Below are positions 1 through 9,961 of a stretch of DNA of 64,000 nt, one piece after another. This stretch comes from Rhipidocladum racemiflorum (Eukaryota > Streptophyta > Magnoliopsida > Poales > Poaceae): positions 44,990,276 to 45,054,275 of the forward strand of contig CM070569.1 of assembly GCA_036346355.1 (NCBI GenBank), written 5' to 3'. The notes under the pieces are model-generated. The model saw nothing but the letters and a program-made list of their open reading frames with translations, was not told the DNA's origin and made no database searches. The translations under genes and the position numbers were made by a program. Each line of letters starts with the position of its first letter. The first letter of the stretch is position 1.

Positions 1-1012
1 AGGTTTTGTAGTCGGAAAGGCCGACCCTACTCTCTTTACTAAGCATATTGACAATGATTTATTTGTGTGTCAAATATATGTCGATGACATTATATTTGGA
101 TCTACTAATGAACATTTGTGTAAAGAGTTTAGCAAGATAATGACCAAAAGGTTTGAGATGTCCATGATGGGTGAGTTGAAGTTCTTCCTCGGATTCCAAG
201 TTAAACAACTCAAGGAAGGAACTTTCATTTGTCAAACGAAGTACATCAAGGACATGCTCAAGAAGTTCGAATGGAGGACGCCAAGCCCATAAAGACGCCA
301 ATGCAAGCCAACGGGCACCTAGACCTCGACAAAGAAGGTAAACCGGTCATCCAAAAGGTATATCGCTCGATGATCGGTTCTCTCCTTTATCTTTGTGCAT
401 CTAGGCCCGATATCATGCTTAAGCGTTTGTATGTGTGCACGTTTTCAAGCCGCTCCAAAAGAGTGCCACATGGTGGCCGTTAAGAGAATCTGAGATATTT
501 AGTGCACACTCCTCATTTGGACTTTGGTATCAGAAAGGATCCTCCTTGAGCTTATTGGCTATTCCGATGCGGATTATGCCGGTTGCAAAGTGGATAGGAA
601 GAGCACCTCAGGAACTTGCCAATTCTTGGGTAGGTCCCTAGTCTCGTGGTCTTCCAAGAAACAAAATTCGTAGCCCTATCCACTGCCGGCCGAATACATA
701 GCCACGGGAGTTGTTGTGCCCAATTACTTTGGATGAGACAAACCTTGAGTGATTATGGCCTATCCTACAAAAGCGTTCCACTACGTGTGACAATGAGAGT
801 GCCATAAAATTGCCAACAATCTGTCCAACACTCCCGAACAAAACACATTGATATTCGCCATCATTTCCTAAGAGACCACGCAACCAAAGGCGTAAATTGA
901 TATCCAACATGTAAGTACAAGCGATCAATTAGTCGATATCTTTACCAAGCCCCTTGACGAAAAAGTTACGTGAATTGAGAAGTGGTCTAAATATTCTAGA
1001 TTCTCGTAACGT
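1..1012 (+). pseudogene. copia pol remnant: reverse transcriptase C-terminal part and RNase H
   Basis: Translation from about 65 gives the copia RT active-site block YVDDIIFGS, followed by the conserved FEMSMMGELKFFLG segment and then YRSMIGSLLYL and ASRPDIM in a shifted frame (about 355-420). RNase H follows in pieces near 555-640 (DADYAG, DRKSTSGTC) and 660-700, then a tail near 835-880 corresponding to the KHIDIRHHFLRD motif of copia RNase H. At least three frameshifts and several stops interrupt it, so no full enzyme can be made. In a live element this is the C-terminal part of the polyprotein that copies genomic RNA into cDNA and degrades the RNA strand. The N-terminal domains are outside the window. 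Confidence 0.9.
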
Positions 1013-1265
1013 GGCTTGATAAGTGCTCATATATTGGTTGGTGAATGAAAAATGAAGTTCAAAACTTTACTTATCTTTTTCTTTAAATTTACCATGTGTT
1101 ATTGGCTCTTGATCTTAGGATCGCATCATTACCATGTGACTATAGTCTGATTGCTTGATTGTTAGCTAGTCACATGGTGGATGGATGCCCTAGGACTCCT
1201 TTCTCTCTCTCTCCGCAGGTCTCCGAAGCTTTCCTTGAAAAATTCCTTTTCTTCCCGAGCTGGGG

Positions 1266-1382
1266 AACCCGGAGTATCCGGATGTCTATCCGGACTCTCG
1301 GAGTAGGCGGAGTCTCGGACATTTCGTCCTGAGTGTCGGGTTGTTCAGAGTATCCGGACTAAAGTCCGAGTCTCCGGGTTGG
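1266..1382. repeat. Palindromic repeat cluster A (Sirevirus spacer)
   Basis: Contains GAGTATCCGGATGTCTATCC followed by CGGACTCTCGGAG, then another unit GAGTATCCGGACTAAAGTCC followed by GAGTCTCCGGG. Each unit folds on itself through TCCGGA/GTCC arms. The same unit recurs at 1885-2000 and in the 3' LTR. Confidence 0.8.
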
Positions 1383-1884
1383 GGCGATCAGTTAAACCCC
1401 AAGTATCCAGCGGTTTAGTTTCTTTCTATTCCTTCGTGCGCCTCTTCCTCTCCCGTGCTCCTCTCTTGGCTAGGGCGTGTTTCTCACCTTCATATTCTTC
1501 TCCAAGGCTCTTGGATCCTCTTCCTCTCCTTGGCTTTGAAGATCTTGGTAAGACTCCTTGGCCCTAACCCCCTCCTCTTCGGGATTGGATTCGTGTCTTC
1601 GTTTCTTAAGGCCTCTCCTCTTGCTTCATCTCTTTTAGGGTGAGGCTTGACTCTTCGTGGCCCTCAAGATAGGAGACTCTTTAACCCCAACTCACCCGCG
1701 TTCTTCAACTTTCAAATCTTCTTGAAGTGAGTTCTTTTTTGTGCCCTATTCCCGCGAAATTCATTGCTAGAGTTTGCCCTACTTGGTTCTTGAACATTCT
1801 TGTGGCACTCTAGATTTGTTTTTGATCGCGATTAGGGTTGGATTCCGTGAAATCCTTGGCCGCCCGTCGTTCCCTCACGGCACT

Positions 1885-2000
1885 TCCGAGTGTCAGGACT
1901 GAGTCCGAGTCTCGAGTCCATCCGAGTATCAGGACATTTGGTCCGAGTCTCGGATGCAATCCGAGTATCCGGACATTTTGTCCGGACTCTCCGGGTTGGG
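1885..2000. repeat. Palindromic repeat cluster B (Sirevirus spacer)
   Basis: Three successive units: a degenerate one near 1888, one with CCGAGTATCAGGACATTTGG, and one whose core TCCGGACATTTTGTCCGGA is a near-perfect palindrome. It lies directly upstream of the extra ORF start at 2078. Confidence 0.85.
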
Positions 2001-2077
2001 TGCCTCGGCCGATTGATTCGTCATTTGTTTTAGCGTCGTCTCTTGGCTAATTCCTCTCGTTCGCTCTGTCTGGTCAG

Positions 2078-3762
2078 ATGGATCCTTCCCAGGGAACTTC
2101 CGGAGGCAGCGCTCCTCCTCCGCAGGCAGCTGGGGGCAGCGCTCCTCCTCCGCAGGCAGCTGGGGGTAGCGATCCTCCTCCGCAGGCAGCTGGGGGTAGC
2201 GATCCCCCTCCGCAGGCAGCTGGTGGTAGTACTCCCGCTCAGGGCGTATCTCCCACCAATTCTCCTCCGCATCCTCAGCAGCCTCCGCAGAAAAGGCAGA
2301 GAATTGGGGTGGCCAAAAGGCCCATTTCCAGACCTCGAGGCCAGCTAGGTTCAGCATCAGCACCTGTCCAATCTCCTCCTCCTCAGCAAGTTCCTGATCC
2401 AGATGAGCATCCAGCTGATACCCATGCCAGGCTTCGTGATCAGAAAAGAAGCCAGTTCCGTACCTCTGGGCATTTCATTGGTCCTCTGATCAAGGCCAAG
2501 CCAAGATGGAACTATCCCTTGTCCGTGAATCCAATGAGAGTAATTGACTCGGGACGGGACTGGTAAAGGGAAAGCCATAGTAGAGCAAAGGAAGAAAGAT
2601 CCTTTGGAGCTCTACCAGGATGAGTATGTGGACCGCCGGTTTTGGAACCGGTTTGATCTGATTACTATGAGACGGTCCTATACCCTCTTGAGCACCCAGT
2701 GGTTCGCATGAAGACCATTGGGGGAGTACATGGCGCAGCAGGCAATCGATTTTCACTTTCGGATCATAGAGATTTGCGAGTGCATCGGATCAAGAACATC
2801 ATGGCATACAAGTATGATCGAACAATGAGGTCATCATGCGTTCTATGCCACCTTGTATTTTGACAAGAATGATGAGGCCATTTGGTGGATGGTGACAGAA
2901 TCTGGTATGTGGCTAGCAAGAAGAGATTTGCCGAGTGCTCAATCTCGTACAATGCCACCCAAAGCTTCATGAGAAGAAAGTGTTGACTCTGAGCAGATTG
3001 AGGCTTTGTATGACACTTCCAGGAGCTTCACGGCTTGGGACCATCAAGGGTCTAAAGGACATTCCAGCTGTCCTCAACAGGATGTTGAGAGTCACTCTTT
3101 CTCCCAAGGAGGGAGATGCTTCTGCTATCAGTTCCTATGGTAGGAACCTGCTGTTTCACCTCGTTGAGAGCACTGAGCCTTTTGACATTGTCGATTTCTT
3201 GTGGGAAACAATGAGGCAGAACGCGCAGAGCAACATGGCCAGGTGCAGCTATGCACCTTTCGTGATGACCTTGATCTCTTCAGTGAGTGGGCTGAAGTTT
3301 GTCAGAGATGAGGAGCATCTTTCTTACAAGTTCCGCCTCGCCTACTCCGGCCTCCACCGCTCCTGGTCTCGCTGCTAGGCTTCACGAGGTCGTGCTTCGG
3401 CCTCTACCTCCGCTCTGCTCGGTGTGTCTCCGATCCACTCCTTCTGAGCAGTCCGAGGGCCCAAGCAGCACTCTTCAGAGGATGCTTAAGCACGTCTTTC
3501 TTCTTTGCCGCGACATCTCCACCAGGCAGAAGGTGATGAGTCGACAGATCAAGAAGAATGGTCAAGACATTCGCAGCATCCGCCGCCACAATGGCTAGGC
3601 AGTCTCTCCCAGCGACTCCTCCGGGTCTTCCGAGGAGAGTAGCGACGACACTTCTGCAAATGCTTTGTTTGGGATTGCTTCCTCCTCTGCTCCTCCGGCG
3701 CTGGTAGCGGCAGCGGCGAGGGCTCTGAGTATGAGGCCGCCGACGACGGAGATGACGAGTGA
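2078..3762 (+). pseudogene. Sirevirus additional (env-like position) ORF, disrupted
   Basis: The ATG at 2078 opens a frame with a Gly/Ser/Ala/Pro/Gln-rich N-terminus made of a 10-residue tandem repeat (GGSAPPPQAA type), then a basic stretch (KRQRIGVAKRPISRPRG) and a Pro/Gln-rich segment to a stop near 2566. Coding similarity resumes in other frames. The best block is 2935-3378, with RVTLSPKEGD, GRNLLFH and PFDIVDFLWE, which resembles the conserved core of the extra ORF in grass Sireviruses. The last frame ends in an acidic tail (EYEAADDGDDE) with a stop at 3760-3762. At least three frame breaks are present. The function of this ORF in Sireviruses is not established. The env-like label refers to its position; no signal peptide or membrane segment was seen here. 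Confidence 0.7.
2103..2232 (+). repeat. 30-bp in-frame tandem repeat inside the extra ORF
   Basis: Four to five copies of a 30-bp unit containing CTCCTCCGCAGGCAGCTGGG, each encoding ten residues of the GGS(A/D)PPPQAA type. Copies differ by single bases, and length is preserved as a multiple of three. Confidence 0.9.
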
Positions 3763-4160
3763 TTCCCTGTGACATCCTTTTTGGTGTCTTGATGCCAAAG
3801 GGGGAGTGTTCTTCAGCGTTGTCTTTGTCGTGGACTTCTTTAGCGTTCCGTCGGTCGCGTGTGGGTGGGTGGACTTGTGTGTTGCTTCAGTTATTTTGTT
3901 TATTTTATGTTGTGAACTCTGCATGCATTCGTTGTGATGTCGTTATTGCTCATTTAATGCATGGATTGCTTTCAGTTATTTGTGATGAGATGCTTGTGCA
4001 TTTGAGGGAGCTCTCGGGTATTTCGTTAAAAATGTGCATTTGATTCCTCTCAATTTCTTCTAATGCACACATTTAGGGGGAGCTTCTCTTTTTTATCTTA
4101 TGCCTAAGTATTGTTCTCGTTATTTTATTTGCTAATTAATTGTGTTGTCATCAATTCACC

Positions 4161-4174
4161 AAAAAGGGGGAGAT
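4161..4174 (+). other. Polypurine tract of the copia element
   Basis: AAAAAGGGGGAGAT lies immediately before the TGAAAG start of the 3' LTR. This is the expected plus-strand priming site. Confidence 0.9.
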
Positions 4175-4512
4175 TGAAAGTGCATCTAGGCCCCTCAAAT
4201 TGTTTTGGTGATTAATGATGACACAATTAAAGAGTTCTAATGTTTTATCCAAGAATACTGCGAGATATCGAGATTATGTGGAGCTTGAAAAGACATTGGA
4301 CACCCCACGACTACTTAAACTCAAAAGACGGCATCAAGACCATAATTGTAATCTTATATTTATTTGCGTCTTAAGGATAGCCGTACTATTAAGAAGTCTG
4401 ACGAGAAATCGAATTTAGGATGTGCATGTGCTCAACATCATTTCTTGCATCTCAAATTAGCACTACTTCACTTGGTTTTGAAAAGTTTAAAGTTGAAACT
4501 GAATGGTTAACC

Positions 4513-4672
4513 GGAGTATCAGGACATTTAGTCCGAGTCTCGGATTCAATCCGAGTATCCGGACATTATGTCCGAGTCTCGGGTTGAGCCCCTCGGTTGC
4601 CTCTGGTTTTCAGTGGGTCCGAGTATCCGGACATTTGGTCCGAGTCTCAGGATAACCGGAGTCTCGGGTTGT
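4513..4672. repeat. Palindromic repeat cluster C (LTR U3)
   Basis: Three units of the same GAGTATC(C/A)GGACATT...GTCCGAGTCTC palindrome seen upstream of the extra ORF. They lie about 60-210 bp before the TATA-like box of the LTR, a position compatible with an enhancer or regulatory role. Confidence 0.85.
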
Positions 4673-4725
4673 TTATCGGACACTCGGCCTGTTCAAAACG
4701 GGAGTAACGGCTAGTTTTCAAAAGA

Positions 4726-4735
4726 GTATTTAAAG
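4726..4735 (+). promoter_or_regulatory. TATA-like box of the copia LTR
   Basis: GTATTTAAAG inside the LTR, downstream of the palindrome cluster. It is the best candidate core promoter of the element, assigned by position and base composition only. Confidence 0.5.
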
Positions 4736-5405
4736 CCTCCACTCCACTCCAACGGCTAGGATCTCTATTGAGCTCATTCATAGCAGCATTCAAGCCATTC
4801 CTAACCATCTCTAAGCATTCAATAGAGCCCCATCTTCCTCCCACCAATTAATTTGGTTGTTGATCTCTTTGGTGAGGAGAGGAAGAAGAAAAGTGCTAAG
4901 TGCATTCATTTCGTCTTGTTGAGCACTAGTTCATCCTCCAAGCGATTCTTCGTGGTGCTTTTACTCTTGGAGGTTGAAGGTCTCCTAGACGGCTAGGAGT
5001 CACCGGGAGCTACCAACGCGTGTGGTGAGCCCCGGTCGTTTGTGAAGGCGAGTCTCGCCTCCGAAAGGGAAGAGACAAGAAGTGAAGCCGGCGAGTGCAT
5101 TTGTGCAACACCGGGAGGAAAGCGGGTTGAAAGAGACCCCGGCTCAAGTGTGGCCAGAGAGCCACCTCAACGGAGACGTAGGGTTCCCTTCAAGAACCTG
5201 AACTTCGGTGAAAAATCTCGTCTCTCGCATTCTCTTTTTCTTCCTAGATTTGCTTGGTTAGATTTGAATTTGTAAAGTTAGTTCTAGCTCTTTGCTTTGA
5301 GTAAATTCAAATCTTGTCTTGCAATTGTTCTAGGTTGTTCTTGCTATTTACTTCTAGTAGTTTGTTGCGCTTGCTAGAGTAGTTTTCTTTGCGTTCGAGC
5401 GGCTA

Positions 5406-5485
5406 ACCCGGAGACTCCGGTATTACATACCGGACACTCCGGACAAGCCGGAGTATCCGGACCAAAACCCGGAGACTCCGGATTG
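5406..5485. repeat. Palindromic repeat cluster D (LTR 3' end)
   Basis: Alternating CCGGAGACTCCGG and CCGGAGTATCCGG palindromes about 90 bp before the LTR end. They vary on the same unit as clusters A-C. Confidence 0.8.
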
Positions 5486-7135
5486 ACCAGCTCGGACCTT
5501 TTTATTCCGCTGCGTAATTTTTAATCCGCCTATTCACCCCCCCTCTAGGCGACATCGTTGGTCCTTTCAATCCTGAAATCGGCTTTCCTCCGCTTCAACC
5601 CTTCTTCTCATAGCATCGGCTGAAATGGACGCATCTCAGGTACTTGTTCCGATCCCAGATAGCGATCATCAGTACTTCCTAGGTCCTATAGGAACCATAG
5701 AACCCGATACTGTCATTGGAGATGAAATCCCTAGACTCCCTTTATCGGCTCCTGGTTACAACATCAACGAGTGGTCCAAAAGTTTTAGGTCTTGGCCGAC
5801 AGCTCTCAAGGGCTGGAGGTCCTGGTACATTAGAGTATCGGCCCAAAAGAAAGCAGAGTGGGAAGGTATGGGCATCGCTGAGTGTATCCCCCTGTCCTTA
5901 GCTGCCCCGGAGCCCAACGAATCTTTAGTAGCTGCTGCCTGCTATTTTTGGTCGGACTCTTTTAACGCCTTCTTTTTCCCAACCGGTCCCATCGGCCCAA
6001 CCCTTTTAGATATGGCTGAATTATGCTGTCTTAGGCCTGATGGAGAACAAATATCTGATTTTAGTGTGAATCCTCTTTAAAAATTGACAAGAAAATAGGG
6101 AGAAGGTTGGTCCAGATAGATCCAAAATAACAACAATGTAACCGCCCTGTATCGGATGAAGAACACGTAGCCTTTATCAACTTATGGTTAGACCGATTCC
6201 TCTTACGTGGCGCTTCCCTAGGACCAACCAGTGTCTATCAATTCATGTCGAGCAACTAGTTATGGGTCGTCGGCTATCTTTAGGAAATCCTTCTTTGGCG
6301 CCGTATACCATATGATGCATATCATCGAGAGTCGGCTTTTTCTTGGCAATGGTTCCTATGTCGGTAATGTTGGCGGCCCTCTTTGGTTTATCCAGATTTG
6401 GCTTTACTGCGTTTTGGCCGCCTCATTATCCGGACCCTTCGGAAGAATCGGCTTTCCCAACAGAGGACTTTCTGAGGGTGCCGTCCTGTATTCCAACCTA
6501 GCCGATCCTCAGTGAAAAATTTACCATGTGTTCATCAGATGAACAAAAAATCTCTCCTCGGCTTCCATAAATACTTGTCCTTTTTCTTGCATCTTAACCA
6601 AGCCTCTTTCAACCGTAGAGACTTCTTTTCATCTGATCCAATTAGCCGATCTCCGTGGCCTTCTTTTCTTCGTTTAAACTCGACAGCTCCCTAATGCCCC
6701 AATCCACTCTCGACCGCTTCCCCTGCTGATTTCTCCTTGCATCCTTCACGTCGGCAAGTACTCAAAGCAGAACATTTCACCGACCTATGAAATCTATCAT
6801 CCTTCAGTTTATGAACGACAGCTGGGTTTTGGACAAACCATTCCTTGCTTTCCTTTGCTTAGGATGATTAAACCACGAAACAAAGTAACCAACTCTACTG
6901 CGGCGGATCTTATTATTGAGCTAGCCGATGAACTCCATGTGGTAGACTTGCCATTCCTCGTGTTAAACACACGTCGATCGGGCCAATTTACCACATGGTG
7001 GGCTTCCATAGCTGAGGCACTTTTGCGGAGGCGTACTATTCCCGAGGTCCTGTCCTCTTTTCTTCCTGGCTGAGAGCCGACGGAGACCGTCATTGGTCTA
7101 GCTCGAGTTCGAGCGATGCTAACTCGTCTTTAGAG

Positions 7136-7205
7136 GTATTTTCATTTTGATATTTTATTAGAATAAGATTTTCATCGGCTTAACCATATCTTCTACCCTT
7201 TTCAG
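7136..7205 (+). other. Putative intron 1 of the antisense gene
   Basis: Donor AGAG|GTATT at 7136 and acceptor TTTTCAG|ACTAG ending at 7205 enclose a T-rich 70-bp segment. This fits a small plant intron on the plus strand. There is no transcript evidence. Confidence 0.5.
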
Positions 7206-7513
7206 ACTAGCAAAAGATCAACCCCAGCGCAAGCCGCATCGGCCGACGATCGCTCAAACGGCCAAGGTCATCGACCCTCTTGCCGGTTTATCCTGCAGCA
7301 CGTTGGGGTCAATAGCCCATCAGCCTGCGATCTTGCCGCCCAGCGCACGAAATACGTCGATTCCATTTTCCACCAAATGAAGTTTCATGCTTGCTTTGTC
7401 GGCTAAACCCATGTTCGTTTTTCAGAGAAGAAAAGCCGTAGAGTTGTCATTAAGCGATCCCCAAAGCCTGGCAGCCGTGATGCAAAGACATCTCCAACGG
7501 ATCGGCTACTGCG

Positions 7514-7581
7514 GTTAGCTTCGACCCTTGTTCTTGACTTAAATTTGTCTTCCTTGATCTTATTGTGAAAATATTTTTCAG
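7514..7581 (+). other. Putative intron 2 of the antisense gene
   Basis: Donor CTGCG|GTTAGC at 7514 and acceptor ATTTTTCAG|GAAAC ending at 7581, T-rich inside. The exon that follows is in frame with the long reading that continues through 7600-8208. Confidence 0.6.
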
Positions 7582-8467
7582 GAAACCCCTTCCGTTCAGT
7601 TGTTAGAAGCCGATGCAGAGAAGACCCAGACGGACGTGGTTATCTTACCAGCTTTGGCTCCTGCTCCGCCATCCGCTTCGTCACCTCCAAAACCTATTTC
7701 TGGACCGGCTCCGTCGATGGACTTAGCCGATCTTCTAGGCTTTTCCTTGGACGAGCTTGACGACCCAGAAGTGTTGGCCACTGACGACTATCCGGCCGAC
7801 ATTCAACGTATCATTGCTGCCTCTGCGCCAGCATCTGCTGCGGTCACTGCTGAACCGGGTATGCAAGAACGTCTCAATCGTCTTCTTGATGAAGTGTTGC
7901 AGCCGGAGGCAGCTCTTCTGGCCAATACACAACCTCTGAGGAATGCTATGGCGGCCGTGCAAGCCGATCTTCCTCCTGCGGCTATGAACGCACTGCTAGA
8001 GGTATGCCACTTGGACACTCGTCGGCAGGACGTAGCATCAGCCAAGCTGAGGGTTGAACAGAGGAAGGCTCAACAAGCCGATCAAGAGATTTTGGACAAG
8101 CTCATAGCGGACGCCAAGTCTCGAAAGAGTGCATTTGACCAGTGCTTGAGTGCTAAAATCGGCCAAGAGCAGGGCTCAAGAGCTGGAGTCGACCAAGATC
8201 AAACTTGAAGAACAGTTGGCCTTGGTCACAAAAGAACTTGCAGAATGCCAGATTGGCATTACAGAATCTACATCTTCACTGGCCGCCCAGAGGAAGAAGA
8301 TTGGCGAGGTCTTTGCACAAGTCAAAACCCAATCGGCCAAAATAGTCGATTCGAGGCGATGCAGGGTGATCAACATTTAATAGACTGACATTCAAGCTAC
8401 CATCGGTAGGGCGGCAGCGGCACTATCGGCTTTGGGAGCCCATTTGCCCGGGTCGGGACTACACTAG

Positions 8468-8672
8468 TCTTTGATTTACTGATCAGTTGTGGCCAATCTC
8501 TGTAATATTGCTTTAAACTTGAGATGACGTCTTTTGAACTTTTGTTTGATCGGCTGTGCATCCGATTTTGTAAACTTTTAATCTGTGGATGTTTTAAACT
8601 TACTTGGTCGGCTGTATGACCGATTTTATATGCATGTGCTTGTCATTGATCCTGATACCTTCATCTCTGTAG
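8468..8672. other. Region between the antisense gene and the end of integrase
   Basis: About 200 bp of T-rich sequence with two similar units, GATCGGCTGTGCATCCGATT and a relative at 8608-8627. It is probably the 3' untranslated part of the two convergent transcription units. No ORF is supported. Confidence 0.5.
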
Positions 8673-9961
8673 TTAGGACCCGACCCATATGCTTGGGTGA
8701 TATGCCTTCAGATATTTTCCATTGATCGCTTTAGGTAGGACGAACCCTTCTAAGGATTCCAGTATATATGAATTCCCGTCAACCAGCCGATTGATCTTAT
8801 AAGGTCCTTCCCACGTTGGAGACCATTTGCCGAATCGATTATCTTTAGACCCAATCGGCAATATGGTTTTCCATACTAAATCGGCTTGATTGAATGATTT
8901 TAAAATTACTTTTTTATTGTACGACCTGGCAACCATTTCTTTATTCTTTTTAAGCCGATCTAGCGTGATCAGCCTTAGTTCAGCCAAATCATCTAGATTG
9001 TCCAGCATCGCCTGTTTGTATTCATCGGCTGATACCTTATCTTGCTCGTGTAGCCTTATTGAGCCGATGTTGATTTCAACGGGCAAAACGGCTTCTTGTC
9101 CGTATACCAACTGAAAGGGTGACAATTTAGTTGATCCGTGATGAGATAGCCGATAAGCCCATAAAGCCTCCGATAGCGTTGAATGCCATCTCCTTGGCTC
9201 TTCCTCAATTTTTCTTTTTATCAGCTTTATCAACGTTTTGTTTGATGATTCGACTGTCGTTGGCTTTGGCGTAGTAAGGGGAGGAGTTGAGTAATTTTAT
9301 CCCAAGACTTTCCGCAAACCCTTTGAACTCGTTGGACATGAACACAGTACCTTGATCAAGAGTGATTGTTTGTGGAATCCCAAACCGATGGATCGATGTG
9401 TTCATTTACAAAGTCGATCGATTCTTTACTAGTAACCTTCTTGAGTGGCACACCTCAACCCATTTTGAGAAATAATCCGTGGCTGCAAGGATGAATTTAT
9501 GTCCTTTCTTTGGATGACGGAAATATCTCGGCCGATTATGTCTATACCCCATCCTCTAAATGGCCATGGCTTGATGATCGGATGTAAAGCCGATCTTTGG
9601 TCCGATTGTATGTTACCAAACTTTTGACACGTTTGGCATCCTCTATAATATTTGAAGCGATCTTCTAACATCGTCGGCCAAAAATATCCTGTTCGTCTCA
9701 AGATATCCATTTCATCTTATGAGCCGATTGATGTGACCCACAAATGCCTTCATGAACTTCACCCATCGCCACTTTGGCTTCCTCGGTTCCCAGACATCTT
9801 AATAACAAACCTTCCATAGTCCGAAAGTACAATACGTCTTCTAGTATAACATATTTGAGTGCTTTGCGCCGACCTTTGCTCGGTCGGCTTGGTTGGATCG
9901 ACAAATAATCCCTTATCTCTCGTTCTCCGATCGGCGAGGGTGAACACATAAAACCGGCCAA
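8673..9961 (-). pseudogene. Integrase of the Retand-type element, frameshifted
   Basis: Reading from the right on the minus strand: the HHCC zinc-binding region is at about 9720-9600 (CQTCQKFGN), the start of the catalytic core at about 9560 (WPFRGWGIDIIG, first catalytic Asp), the second Asp block at about 9360 (ITLDQGTVF), and the C-terminal part at 9233-8673 (ALWAYRLSHHGSTKLSPFQLVYG, then WSPTWEGPYKI and KAYHPSIW). In a live element it joins cDNA to host DNA. Frame changes near 9700, 9420 and 9240 split it into at least four pieces, so it is inactive as it stands. Confidence 0.9.

Larger units (their letters stand above)
1013..2077 (+). other. Non-coding spacer between copia pol and the extra ORF
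   Basis: About 1 kb with no credible coding frame. It contains two clusters of imperfect palindromes built on GAGTATCCGGAC / GTCCGAGTCTC units (listed separately). Sireviruses are known to carry such conserved palindromic motifs in their non-coding regions. The short ORFs here overlap low-complexity CT-rich stretches and are not supported. Confidence 0.7.
1..5569 (+). mobile_element. Ty1/copia retrotransposon, Sirevirus (SIRE/Maximus) type, 3' part
   Basis: The window opens inside the pol gene of a copia element and runs through an extra ORF, a polypurine tract and the 3' LTR. Three traits point to the Sirevirus group: a copia-type RT, an additional ORF between pol and the 3' LTR, and palindromic repeats in the non-coding parts. 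The 5' LTR, gag and most of pol lie left of the window. The 3' LTR is followed by ATCCT (5570-5574), the expected right copy of the target duplication. Sequence right of it belongs to the Retand-type element, so this copia copy inserted into that older element. The copy is coding-dead. The lineage name is inferred from architecture and RT similarity. Confidence 0.85.
4175..5569 (+). mobile_element. 3' LTR of the Sirevirus-type copia element
   Basis: A 1,395-bp LTR bounded by TGAAAG at the left and CTTTCA at the right, a 6-bp perfect inverted terminus, with the polypurine tract directly upstream. It holds palindromic repeats at 4513-4672 and 5406-5485, and a TATA-like GTATTTAAAG at 4726-4735. 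The partner 5' LTR is outside the window, so insertion age cannot be judged. Confidence 0.92.
5625..8467 (+). pseudogene. Antisense gene of the Retand-type element: plant mobile domain-like protein with coiled-coil C-terminus
   Basis: The ATG at 5625 opens a 151-residue frame rich in Trp and Tyr (NEWSKSFRSWP, ACYFWSDSFNAFFFPTGP, LLDMAELCCLRP). This resembles the plant mobile domain found in many grass transposons. Similarity continues in broken frames to about 6690 and 6855-7073. Two GT-AG gaps, 7136-7205 and 7514-7581, look like introns. The last exon opens in frame with the 7600-8208 reading, which is Ala/Pro-rich and then helical, shifts frame near 8155 into a Lys/Glu/Gln-rich coiled-coil stretch (ESTKIKLEEQLALVTKEL), and ends near 8467. 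The gene runs opposite to pol, as the antisense ORFs of Tat elements do. Its function is unknown. This copy carries several stops. Confidence 0.72.

Noticed and set aside
1266..2000. Possible CRISPR-like array of regularly spaced palindromes
   Set aside because: Spacing is irregular, repeats vary, the context is a plant retrotransposon, and the same units occur in its LTR.
5625..6080. A host gene rather than a transposon gene
   Set aside because: It lies within the Retand-type element (between integrase and the missing 3' LTR) in the position and orientation of Tat antisense ORFs.
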